Translations under genes and position numbers: made by a program
From: Mesorhizobium wenxiniae
GTDB taxonomy: Bacteria > Pseudomonadota > Alphaproteobacteria > Rhizobiales > Rhizobiaceae
Direction of reading: 5' to 3'
NCBI RefSeq assembly: GCF_002284535.1
Contig: NZ_NPKH01000035.1
Coordinates: 62,001-126,000 of the forward strand
Length of the DNA stretch: 64,000 nt
In this document: piece by piece, positions 36,096 through 44,962 of the stretch
Layout of the letters: each line of letters opens with the position of its first letter
Position numbering within the stretch: position 1 is the stretch's first letter
The notes under the pieces: model-generated
What the model was told of the DNA's origin: nothing
The model's database searches: none
What the model saw: only the letters and a program-made list of their open reading frames with translations

Positions 36096-38754
36096 TCAGC
36101 CGCCAGCTGGAAGCAGCGGAGTTCTGAGGAGATGCGACGAGCGCCCCCAAAGCTCGCGAAGCGCATTGAAATACGTGAGCACTGTCAGATACGGATCGGC
36201 GGGATCTTCCCCTTCTTGCGTCGGGCTGGAAGTCAGTGCCTGCGCGCCTGCCAGCAGGGTCTGCATGCTCCGAAGAAAGAGGAGTTTAGGCCCGCGATCC
36301 TGACTCGCCACACCGATGTAGAGGCGGGCTGGCTCTCGTGTCGATGGCACAGTCCTGGCGAAGAAGCTGTCGGTACGGTGGATGCCGGGTGGCGGAAATA
36401 CGGCCGTCTCCGAACGATCGAACAAGGCTGCGATCTGTTTCTCCGCCCTTCGGACGGTCGCGGTCGAAGCGACGATTTTGGACGAATGAGTCCATGAAGA
36501 CCCGGCCGCGACGACAGCAGGTCGATCGCTGTTTCGTAGAGTGCGGCCACCGTTCCAAGCGGGCCAGAGATCAGGTGCAGTTCGTCCTGGATGACAAGAT
36601 CCGGCGGATCGAGCCGATGCCCGTTTCCGAAGGGGCGACCTTCGCCTGGCCCATACGCGCCGAAGAACCCCTTGTCCGGATCATACCGGTCTACGTGTCC
36701 AAAGAATGCGCCGCTCTTGCCAATCCATGGAAGGGAGGCAAATTTGTCCACCGTGGCGATGAGAAATGCGGGAAGACGGCGGTAAATTGGCTCGTCCACC
36801 ACGAGCACCGGCAGGTGTCGATCCCGCGTGAAGTCGCATTCGGCGTTCTCGCATTTGAGCACTAGATTCTGCGGAGCCGTCCTGTTGGGCGTGAAGTGGA
36901 AGCTCTCTGGCTTGAAGGGCTCACCACACCACGGACATGCCTTCAGTGGCACCGGGGATTTCGTCTTAGGTCTGCTCTGGTACCGCTTCAGCCAGGTCGT
37001 CGCGGCGTCCTTGTCGGAAGAATTTCGCGGCTGGATTGTTCGGTGAGGCTGCGCCGCCCACCCAGAGTCCAATCTCGATCGGCCATTCGCCAAGCGTCTT
37101 CCGGCCATTGTCATCATGGGTCCGCAGGAATTCGAGCGCGCAGACGAGACCAGCGGCGTGAGCAGGCGTAACGTGTAGCGCATGATGACGCTGATGCCCG
37201 CACCCAGCACGCCAGATCCGCGGAGCCGCCTCAGCACAATCGCATAGGCGGCAAGTCCAAGATACGCTCTTGCCGCCGCCGGTCGGAAAAAAAGCAGGTC
37301 GACGATCTCACGCTCACCACTGTTTCGGTCGGTCACGCCAACGAGATTGAGGAGGACGAAGGCTAGCTGGAACGGCCGCCATGTTGGCGGGTCTACATCG
37401 CCCGGCAGCTTCTTCTGGATCACTGCCTCGCGCCGGCGGTTGGCCATCGCCATCGCCGTATTCATCAGGCCGAATGCTTCACGCGCCACCGTATCACGCT
37501 TAAGGAGATCTATCCCATCGCGAATCCTGCTGCCGGCGGTGTCAACTTTTTCCAGAAGCGCCTGGCCCGTCTTTAGCCGTCTCGGCGCAAGCCCTGTCAT
37601 CATTCCTTCCTGACCCCGCCGCCACTCGGCGTAAAGTTCAGGCAGTGAATCCAAGGCTGCACTGACCGCTTCGGCTCCGGAAACGGCAGCCCGAGCGAGA
37701 GCCTCCATGCCGAACTCGACGCCATCGCTCCTTGCCGGGACGACACGCTCCACCTCCTGCTGCGGAAGGAAATCGGTCCAAACACGCGTCACGGGGAGCG
37801 GATCGTTCGTCGCGTCACGCCGTTCTTGCCAGCCGGCAGATGTGTTGCGACCAACGGCATATTCGCGGACATCGCGATAATGGAGATCGCCCAGCCTAAG
37901 TTCGAAATCATCGGACTGGTAGGTGGACAGGTCGCTGCGCGGATAAAATCCATCCGCACATTCGAGCTCGATCCGGGTCTGGAACGCGTAGGCCACGTCC
38001 TTGTACGGAGCCTTTGTGCTCCGTCGACGGTTTACCAAGAAGACGGTGATGACGCGCAGACGCTCTTCAGCCCCTTCGGAGTCTTTTAACGGAGCACACG
38101 GTGTGAACGGCGACTTCGATGCCGCCGCCCGGCCTGTGAGGCGCAGCGCTTTCCGGCAGCGGGATCCCGGACTGGTTCCGAGTGACGTCGAGGACGATCG
38201 CGGCTTCGCCGGAAACCCGAACCCAACGGAGGTTCTCGGGCTTTTCTGGCTTTGGCTTGCCCTTTCCCGACACTTCGGGAATGAGGAGCGCATCGGGCAA
38301 TGGGGGCTCCGTCTTATAGTTCCCCCATGTTGCGCGCAGCGTGACTTGACTCACCGTTTCCGGAAGAACCACCGTCAACCCCATCGACGACGGAAGAAAC
38401 CTGTCCCGCGGTGGTTGGTCAGTCGAATCCTTCTCATCGACCTCCTCCTCGACAGCGGAGTCCAGCGTCTCACTGGCGAGAAGGTCGTCGGCGGTTTCTT
38501 CGATGGTTTCCTCGCCGTCAGGTATCACAGGCGCAACACCGTCGTAGGCGGGAACGATAAAGCCCCCGACGTACCAGCGATTGCTTCTTGGTCAGGACTT
38601 CGCGTGCGAGATCCTGATCAAGGTCAGGATTCGGGCCGACTAGGTCGGATATATCGCGATTTGGACCAGCGAAGCCCCAGTGAGGATCGTGGCTGGCCGT
38701 TGATCGGAAACGAATCGGAGGCACCTTCAGGTAACGCACGATGAAGTTCACCAT
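36096..38754 (-). pseudogene. drmA: DISARM helicase drmA, multiple frameshifts, C-terminus lost
   Basis: Pieces in all three minus frames rebuild a DrmA-like protein: LVGPNPDLDQDLAREVL, then after a shift near 38571 RWYVGGFIVPAYDGVAPVIP, TVFLVNRR after a shift near 38090, CPWCGEPF, AFLIATVDKFASLPWIGKSG, and the DEAD-like box LVIQDELHLISGPLGTVAAL. FARTVPSTREPARLYIGVAS and FLRSMQTLLAGAQAL follow. Homology stops at TYFNALRELW before the second helicase lobe. At least four frameshifts make it dead. No drmB, drmC or DISARM methylase was recognised nearby. The presumed start (38754) overlaps a divergent JAB gene by 14 bp. Confidence 0.85.
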
Positions 38755-39445
38755 TTCCCTTTCTGATGCAGCTCGTCACACTATTACGCTTGCCACACTG
38801 GAAGCCTATGTTCTCGGAGATGGTCGTCCGCGCCGAACAAAGCTGGAAACGCTGGGGTATCTTTGGGGCTTCAGTCGCGAGGACTCGAAAGGAACGACCC
38901 ATTTCCATGTCGATCTTATGAGTCTCAGCATTTCAGCCAAGCGATCACGGAACAGCGTGAAGCCCAACGATCAGGCTGTCCGCCTGAAGAGCGAACTGAT
39001 GGATCGATGGGCACCACACTTGACGCTCATCGGTGATTTCCACAGTCATACCTATGAAAATCTTGCCGAGGTACGGGACATTCGTGGATTCGAGTTTTCG
39101 GATGCTGACGAAGCATCATTTCTAGACGACGACTTCCTGTGGGAGCGGGCTAACGACCAGCCAATCATGCTGGCAATGACAATCTGCAAGCTGGCGCGGG
39201 TCCATGAAAAGCATGCCGCTGAGACCATACGCTCGAACATTGCGTATTTCGACGTGGGTGAATTTCGGTTCTGGTTGAATGCTGCTGTTGGATTCCTAGA
39301 CGCCTCCGGGTCCAGACGCTGCACTGGGAATCGTCCTTCAAACGTGAAACTCAGAATTGATTCTCGCTTCTACAATTACTCGAGAGACAGGCTCGTTGTT
39401 GCTACCCGTGCATTGATTTCCTCGCCTTCTCCCATGGGAGCTTAA
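38741..39445 (+). CDS. JAB/MPN (JAMM) metalloprotease-fold protein divergent from drmA
   Basis: A 234-residue protein with a full JAMM signature: Glu36 (LETLGYLWGF), HSH (His101, His103 in IGDFHSHTYE) and SDAD (Ser120, Asp123). The motif binds zinc in deubiquitinase-like and RadC-like proteins. AGGTAACGCACG precedes the ATG. It is head-to-head with drmA with a 14-bp overlap of coding starts, and unlike drmA its frame is intact. It may be an accessory of the lost DISARM locus or part of an unrelated ubiquitin-like defence set; no E1, E2 or ubiquitin-like gene is visible. Confidence 0.75.
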   Translation: MKFTISLSDAARHTITLATLEAYVLGDGRPRRTKLETLGYLWGFSREDSKGTTHFHVDLMSLSISAKRSRNSVKPNDQAVRLKSELMDRWAPHLTLIGDFHSHTYENLAEVRDIRGFEFSDADEASFLDDDFLWERANDQPIMLAMTICKLARVHEKHAAETIRSNIAYFDVGEFRFWLNAAVGFLDASGSRRCTGNRPSNVKLRIDSRFYNYSRDRLVVATRALISSPSPMGA

Positions 39446-39794
39446 GTTTCGTGCGGAAAAACGATTATCAAGAACTCGCCGACGTAAGTGCGGAAATTGG
39501 CACGTACAGGCAGGCCTTACGGTTGGAATGATAATGACACCTAGAGCTCATCTTATGACTTGCGAGTCGGTTTCCGATCTAACTACGCGAAATATCACAG
39601 CTATGTCCCTGTGGTTCATGACGGTGGTTTCGGGGGACTATTCTTTGCAGAACGCTTCTTCGACGCGACACCGCCGAGTGGAAAAATCTCTGAGCGTGTT
39701 TCCGCTCCAGAAGAGACGTTGGTTGGAGCCGACGCAAGCATTTCTAGACTTCATCCGAGACGCCGACCAAAGGCCGTGTCGGCTAGGGTCAGGA
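39446..39794. other. Region with an unidentified gene remnant
   Basis: A 26-codon GTG frame (39450-39530) follows the JAB gene. Then one plus-strand frame reads RVGFRSNYAKYHSYVPVVHD and GGFGGLFFAERFFDATPP. It looks like real protein sequence, but I do not recognise it. It is cut by the 357-bp repeat. Confidence 0.35.
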
Positions 39795-40508
39795 CTTCGG
39801 TAACGGGGCCGTCCTCGTCAAGGCAAATTTGATGCAAGAAGGGATCGCCCATCCGGGTGTGCGGAGAGCGTGATTGCATTTTGGTTGTGCTATATCGCCT
39901 GCTTTCCTGCCGTATGAGGTTCTGCCCGGGTTCATGCTTCGGTCCGTGGTCGGCGCGGCGGCCGCCAACATGATGCTTGTCCAATATGGTTCCGATGCGC
40001 CCATCTCATTGGCGTGCTCGCCCGGCGGGGCGGCATCAGTCCAGACCGCGGCGTCATCGGGACCACGTCCCGGGTCGGGGACCTCGCAGGTCTGCGCTCA
40101 GGCAGACATCAACACGGAGATTAGCTCATGCATGGATCGGCTCTGGCGCTCCTTCGGTAACGGGGCCGTCCTCGTCAAGGCAAATTTGATGCAAGAAGGG
40201 ATCGCCCATCCGGGTGTGCGGAGAGCGTGATTGCATTTTGGTTGTGCTATATCGCCTGCTTTCCTGCCGTATGAGGTTCTGCCCGGGTTCATGCTTCGGT
40301 CCGTGGTCGGCGCGGCGGCCGCCAACATGATGCTTGTCCAATATGGTTCCGATGCGCCCATCTCATTGGCGTGCTCGCCCGGCGGGGCGGCATCAGTCCA
40401 GACCGCGGCGTCATCGGGACCACGTCCCGGGTCGGGGACCTCGCAGGTCTGCGCTCAGGCAGACATCAACACGGAGATTAGCTCATGCATGGATCGGCTC
40501 TGGCGCTC
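39795..40508. repeat. 357-bp unit duplicated head-to-tail
   Basis: 39795-40151 and 40152-40508 appear base-for-base identical, each running from CTTCGGTAACGGGG to ATGGATCGGCTCTGGCGCT. The unit touches the 3' end of the intact IS110 transposase gene, whose last codons (GAPEPIHA) lie inside copy 2. A minus-strand frame in each unit (GASEPYWTSIMLAAAAPTTD) resembles what often lies in IS110 ends. It is probably the non-coding end of that element, duplicated. Confidence 0.85.
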
Positions 40509-41517
40509 CTTCCCAGCGGAAGTTTCTTCCGTCCAGCCACATCCGATGCAGGATCACACCGATCCGACGCGCCAAGGCCACCATGGCCCGCTTGGTGCCG
40601 CGCCGTTTCGCGACCCGCGAGGCCCATGTCCGCAACCACGACCCACGGCCCCGGTTCATCATGACGGTTGCGGCCTGGCATAAGGCGCGGCGTAAATGGG
40701 CGTCACCGGCTTTGGTGATACCGCCTGTCACGTCGCGCTCGCCGGACTGCTGCCGTGAAGGGGGGAGGCCGACCCACGGGCCGACTTTCTTCGACGACGA
40801 GAACCGAGCCGGATCATCCACGGCCGACTTGAAGGTCAATGCGACCACCGCGCCAACGGCCGGCATGGTCATCAGCAAGCGGCAGGTCGGGTCGTCCTGT
40901 GCTAGGCTGCGCACATGCCGCTCCAGTCGCGCCAGTTCATGGCGGAGGGTGGCACGGGCGCGAAGCATCGGCTCGGTTGCCGCCACCAGCGTAGTGTTGC
41001 TGGCAACCAGTTCCTGAATGCGAGCATCAAACCGTCCTTTGGAGATTGCGCCGACTTTCAAGCCGAAGTTCCGCAATAACCCGCGCAAGGACATTTCCAG
41101 AGCGATCACGCCCTGCTGGATGGATTTGCGCGCCCCGAGGAGTGCGCGGATCTCCTGGGCAGACACCGACTTGCAATGGACTGGCCGGAACCAGCCCAAA
41201 TGTAGCAGCCGGGCAATACCTTCAGCATCGCGCCGGTCTGTCTTGATCGGCATGGCTTTCAGAGCACCCTTCACTTGCCGGGTATCCATCAGAACCACTT
41301 CCAGGCCGGCTTCGGTCAGCCCCCGGTGCAGCCATTGCGACAACGGCCCGGCTTCCATCCCGATCATCGCAATTTCGCCCTGTTGCTCCAGCGCGAATTG
41401 CGTCAGCGCCGCGGGATCGCTGCCGACCTCAGCCTCCTTCACGATCTTGCCGTGCTCGCTGACAATGCAGACCGCAGTCTTGGCGAGTGAGACATCCAAC
41501 CCAATGAACAGTTTCAT
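40483..41517 (-). CDS. IS110-family transposase (intact)
   Basis: A 344-residue DEDD/RuvC-like transposase. The N-terminus KLFIGLDVSLAKTAVCIV carries the first Asp, and IGMEAGPLSQWL and MPIKTDRRDAEGIARLL follow. The C-terminal domain is also complete (MTMPAVGAVVALTFKSAV, FSSSKKVGPWVGLPPSRQQS, the serine-containing GERDVTGGITKAGD). The frame is unbroken, the only transposase in this window for which that is true. The long repeated region lies 3' of it and little space (about 85 bp) remains 5' before the IS5 copy, as in IS1111-type elements that carry their guide RNA downstream. Confidence 0.88.
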   Translation of the reverse strand: MKLFIGLDVSLAKTAVCIVSEHGKIVKEAEVGSDPAALTQFALEQQGEIAMIGMEAGPLSQWLHRGLTEAGLEVVLMDTRQVKGALKAMPIKTDRRDAEGIARLLHLGWFRPVHCKSVSAQEIRALLGARKSIQQGVIALEMSLRGLLRNFGLKVGAISKGRFDARIQELVASNTTLVAATEPMLRARATLRHELARLERHVRSLAQDDPTCRLLMTMPAVGAVVALTFKSAVDDPARFSSSKKVGPWVGLPPSRQQSGERDVTGGITKAGDAHLRRALCQAATVMMNRGRGSWLRTWASRVAKRRGTKRAMVALARRIGVILHRMWLDGRNFRWEGAPEPIHA

Positions 41518-41599
41518 CCCGTAATCCTCCTGTCAGAATCAGATAGGGGAGCGTCGGCGGCAACCGGTCAGCATGCAATCGGTAACGGGCAGCGCACGA

Positions 41600-42430
41600 C
41601 GCAGGCCCCGTTACAGCATCTCATTGATCCAGAAGATGAACGCTGCAGCGAAGGCGATTGCTGACAAGAATGTGTGCGCGCATCGGTCGTATCGAGTGTG
41701 GATGCGTCGCCAGTCCTTGAGGCGGGCGAACATGTTCTCGATCCTGTGGCGCTGCCTGTAGAGCAGCGGATCATAGCTGTGCTGGACACGGTGCTTGGCA
41801 TGAGGCGGGATGCAGGGTGTGATGCCCTTGCCGATGAGCGCCTCGCGGAAGCCAGTGGAACTGTAGGCCCGATCGGCCAGCAGATGGCGGGCAGGTGGCA
41901 GTTCGTCGAGCACGGCAGCGGCGGTTCTGTGATCGTTGGCCTGGCCTTCGCTCAGGTGCAGCAGCAACGGACGTCCCTGGTCGTCGCAAACCACCTGCAG
42001 CTTGGTGGTCAGACCGCCTCTGGTCCGTCCGATACATCGGGGTAGAGCCCCTTTTTGAGCAGGCTGGCTGCCGTGCGATGCGCCTTGAGATGGGTGGCAT
42101 CGATCATCAGCTTGTCTGTGCCGCCGCCCCGGGCCGAGAGTTCGGCCAGAATGCGGTTGAACACACCCAGCCGGCTCCAGCGAATGAACCGGTTGTAGAT
42201 CGTCTTGTGCGGACCATAGGCGGCCGGCACATCCCGCCAGCGCAGCCCGTTACGGATCACGAACAGAATCCCGCTCAGCACCCGTCGGTCATCGACCCGA
42301 GGTACCCCGTGCGAGCGTGGAAAGAATGGCTCGATCCGCCGCATCTGCGTCGGCGACAGCAGTAACAAATCACCCATGGTGGCCACCTCCAGCCACCTTG
42401 AATCATCATCGCTCCTTCAACTCAACAATT
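41600..42430 (-). mobile_element. IS5-family element (IS427-like), two overlapping transposase frames
   Basis: The minus strand holds an N-terminal frame at 42009-42386 (MATMGDLLLLSPTQMRRIEP, GLRWRDVPAAYGPHKTIYNR, LMIDATHLKAHRTAASL) and a C-terminal frame ending at 41611 (PLLLHLSEGQANDHR, LLADRAYSSTGFREALIG, RHRIENMFARLKDWRRIHTR). Together they give a DDE transposase. Elements of this group normally join the two frames by ribosomal frameshifting, so this copy may be active. The right end lies near 42420-42445; exact inverted repeats were not defined. Confidence 0.8.
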
Positions 42431-42488
42431 TAATGGGTCCTGACCCTATTTCCTCACGCCAGATCGAAGGTCTCGTCAGCATTTCAGC

Positions 42489-42887
42489 ATGCAGAAATTG
42501 CCAGTGCGAGCAGCGCTCTTTGCTCTCGTGACAGCATTCGAGATGTCCATGGCGGATGCGATAGGGAGACGCTTCGAAACGCCGGGCCGCTGGCTGGAGA
42601 AGCTTAGCGCCGAAAGAAGAAAGAAGATTTCTCAAGTGATCGCCGATGCGAAGAGTGATGATGGATTTGTGGACGAGATCCTATTCACTCAGTTCTGCGA
42701 CAAATCTGATATTGTTCGAAAAGGAATAGAGCTCCCCCGGAGCGCGACATCGGCCGCCGACGTGTTCCGGCGAGCTGAGAAACTTAGAAATGCTGTTGCG
42801 CATGAAATGACTGTGCCTGGCTCCTTCCGCCGCGAAAAATATCGCAGTGTTGGTCAGAGATATGATGATTTTGAAAAGGGAGATTGA
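42489..42887 (+). CDS. HEPN-motif protein, probably 5'-truncated
   Basis: A 132-residue frame. RAEKLRNAVAHEMTV near residue 105 contains the R-N-x-x-x-H motif of HEPN RNases. KLPVRAALFALVTAFEMSMA just after the ATG resembles the middle of longer CBS-HEPN type proteins, and the preceding bases in another frame (QIEGLVS) look like its lost N-terminus, so the IS5 insertion and a frameshift probably removed the start. It neighbours other broken defence genes. Confidence 0.55.
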   Translation: MQKLPVRAALFALVTAFEMSMADAIGRRFETPGRWLEKLSAERRKKISQVIADAKSDDGFVDEILFTQFCDKSDIVRKGIELPRSATSAADVFRRAEKLRNAVAHEMTVPGSFRREKYRSVGQRYDDFEKGD

Positions 42888-42944
42888 TGGATAGAAGGCT
42901 TGCTCTGCGCAGTTGCCTTTTTGGTGCGTTGGGAGACGAAACGG

Positions 42945-43365
42945 AGACTGTGCAGGACCCTCCATTAAGCGCTCGAGGTTGCGCGCGTACTCATCTTCCA
43001 GTTCGACGCCGGCCTCTTGGAGAATGGCTACTTCTTCTCTGGTTAGAAGCCAGTCAGGCGACTCTACAGGGGGCACGTCGGCGGTGCCTTCGCCTAATAA
43101 ATCCTCGTCCTCCGCAGCCTGCTGTGCGGCTGCCAATGCTGCCTGGATAGTCAGCGTCGCGTCGAAGACCGTGTCCCTCTCGGTGATTTCGAACTCGTGG
43201 CCACGCTCGGTTTGATACTTACGACCAAGAAAGCGATCCCGCAGTTCAGCGAACTGCCAATGCATGTCCTCTCGGCCAGCGTGATGTTTTTCGATGCCCT
43301 CGGGTTTGAAGTAGCAGACCATTTGCTCGACACCGCCTTGATGATGCCCCGGCGACGTGGCCAGG
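42945..43365 (-). pseudogene. Unidentified gene fragment
   Basis: The minus strand reads MVCYFKPEGIEKHHAGREDM, HWQFAELRDRFLGRKYQTER and VFDATLTIQAALAAAQQAAE, ending ELEDEYARNLERLM. The composition is that of a real protein; I do not recognise the family. Both ends run into unrelated sequence, and it lies next to an AbiEii-type fragment. Confidence 0.4.
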
Positions 43366-43368
43366 CGA

Positions 43369-43812
43369 CTAGGAATGGGTGTTGATGTCCTGCTCAATCT
43401 GCCGTGCTGATTCCAGAATGTCATCGAAACTCGGCGGAGTGCCGAAGATCATGGCCGCCGTATTGGCATAGTCGCGCGTGAGCGCGTCCACCATCTTTGG
43501 AGCGGGCGCGATCGCGAAGCTGCCCGGGACTGCTGAGGCGAGGTCATAGTCGGGACGGTCGAAAAACATTCGTGCGTGCCGCACGCAGTCGGCGCCAAGA
43601 TCGAGATCGCCGAGCGCGGCCTTTCCGGTCTCGGATCCGAGAAGACAGTGCATGTATGGACAGCCTCCGCGTGGCAAGGGCTTTCTGACATTGATGACAG
43701 GTTGGTCGGGTGCAGGCATGTATTCGGCCTTTGAGTGCGGCCTGTTCATGCCGCTGGCCTTGAAGTCCGCGGATCGGATCCCAGACAGGTCAACGCGCTT
43801 TTTGAGCGGCAC
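43369..43812 (-). pseudogene. AbiEii/AbiGii-type nucleotidyltransferase toxin, C-terminal fragment
   Basis: 147 codons reading ADCVRHARMFFDRPDYDLAS, AVPGSFAIAPAPKMVDALTR and DYANTAAMIFGTPPSFDDIL. This is the C-terminal signature of AbiEii-type toxins. The nucleotidyltransferase N-terminus (G-S and D-x-D motifs) and the AbiEi antitoxin are absent. Confidence 0.65.
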
Positions 43813-43905
43813 CCACTGAGCGGGTTTTTCCGATCCCGGTTCGACCGTCGGTCATCACACCATCAGCACCTCACCAACCTCTGTGCATCCTCTGCGACTA
43901 CGTCA

Positions 43906-44439
43906 CTACGCCGGTGAATCCGCGAAGCGCTTGCCCGTAGTCATCAGCGCCCAGACGATCCGGGCCATCTTGTTTGCCAAGGCCACCGCAACGACGTTGT
44001 ACGGCTTTTTCGCCAGAAGCTCGGCAGCCCAGCGAGTGGGTGCCGCTTTGCCCTTACGACAGAAGCGAAGCACGGCATGGGCTCCCACAACAAGAAGGCG
44101 ACGGATGTAGGGATCGCCTTGCTTGCTGATCCGCCCGAGCCGATCCTTTCCTCCGGATGAGTTCTGTCGCGGCACCAGGCCAAGCCAAGCCGCGAGTTGC
44201 CGGCCGGATTTGAACAGGGAAGCATCTGTCACGGTCGCAACGATTGCGCTGGCGGTGATCGGACCGATGCCGGGGATCGTTTCGAGGCGACGGCTCAACT
44301 CGTGCGAACGATGCCAGATGTGAATCTGTCGGTCCAGCTCACCGACCTTCTCGTGCACCTCACGCAATTGCTGTAGGGCCGATCGGGCAAGCGGGGGAAT
44401 GAGGTCGTGCCCCTCGTCCTCAACCAACGCGACGAGCAT
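43906..44439 (-). pseudogene. IS110-family transposase C-terminal half
   Basis: 177 codons with RRLETIPGIGPITASAIVAT, GRQLAAWLGLVPRQNSSGGK and RLGRISKQGDPYIRRLL, the IS110 C-terminal domain. The RuvC-like N-terminal half is missing where it abuts the antitoxin fragment. Confidence 0.85.
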
Positions 44440-44441
44440 GC

Positions 44442-44783
44442 TCAGCCCTGTAGCACCCTATCGGCAGCCGTGTGGTGGCCATAGTCGGCGATCGGTTCGT
44501 TGCGATACCAGTAGATCGCCTTGTCGACGTCGCCGGTGAGCTCCGTCGCGGCCGAGATCACTTGTACCATCTCGCGCATCCGGCCCTGCAGGCGTTCCGA
44601 TGAGGGATTGCGGAGCGTGTTGCGATGAACCCCGGTCAACTGTGCCAGATTGGCCACCTTCACGCCCAGCGCCTGCGACAGGCGCTTCGGCGAGATATAA
44701 GGCGTGCGCGGCTCCTGAAGGCTATCGACAAAGCCTGAGACCGCCTTGGAGTGTGCGAGCTGTGCGTAGGTTATGACAAATTA
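44442..44783 (-). pseudogene. MbcA/ParS/Xre-type antitoxin, truncated
   Basis: The minus frame reads ITYAQLAHSKAVSGFVDSLQ, YISPKRLSQALGVKVANLAQ, LTGVHRNTLRN and DKAIYWYRNEPIADYGHHTA, the family that pairs with RES toxins. No start codon precedes ITYAQ in frame (a stop lies two codons before), and the last residues are replaced at the IS110 junction, so both ends are damaged. No RES toxin gene follows. Confidence 0.7.
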
Positions 44784-44962
44784 CGACCTCTCATACGCAC
44801 AATATATTAACATTCGAATGCATAGCAAGTGGACACGAATTATATGACTTGGTTTAACGGCACTCTGCAATTCGTCAGGCTAAGGGGCAGCATAAGGCCC
44901 GGGAGCGGACGGCAGGGGACGGGCGGATTGGTTCCGATAGCGGACCTTCTCTAGTGCGGGTG
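44784..44962. other. AT-rich spacer
   Basis: About 180 bp, clearly more AT-rich than its surroundings (for example ACAATATATTAACATTCGAA). It likely held the promoter of the antitoxin gene. No terminator for the restriction-modification gene was recognised. Confidence 0.35.

Noticed and set aside
39795..40508. CRISPR-like repetition
   Set aside because: The unit is 357 bp with only two copies and no short repeat-spacer pattern; it is a tandem duplication.
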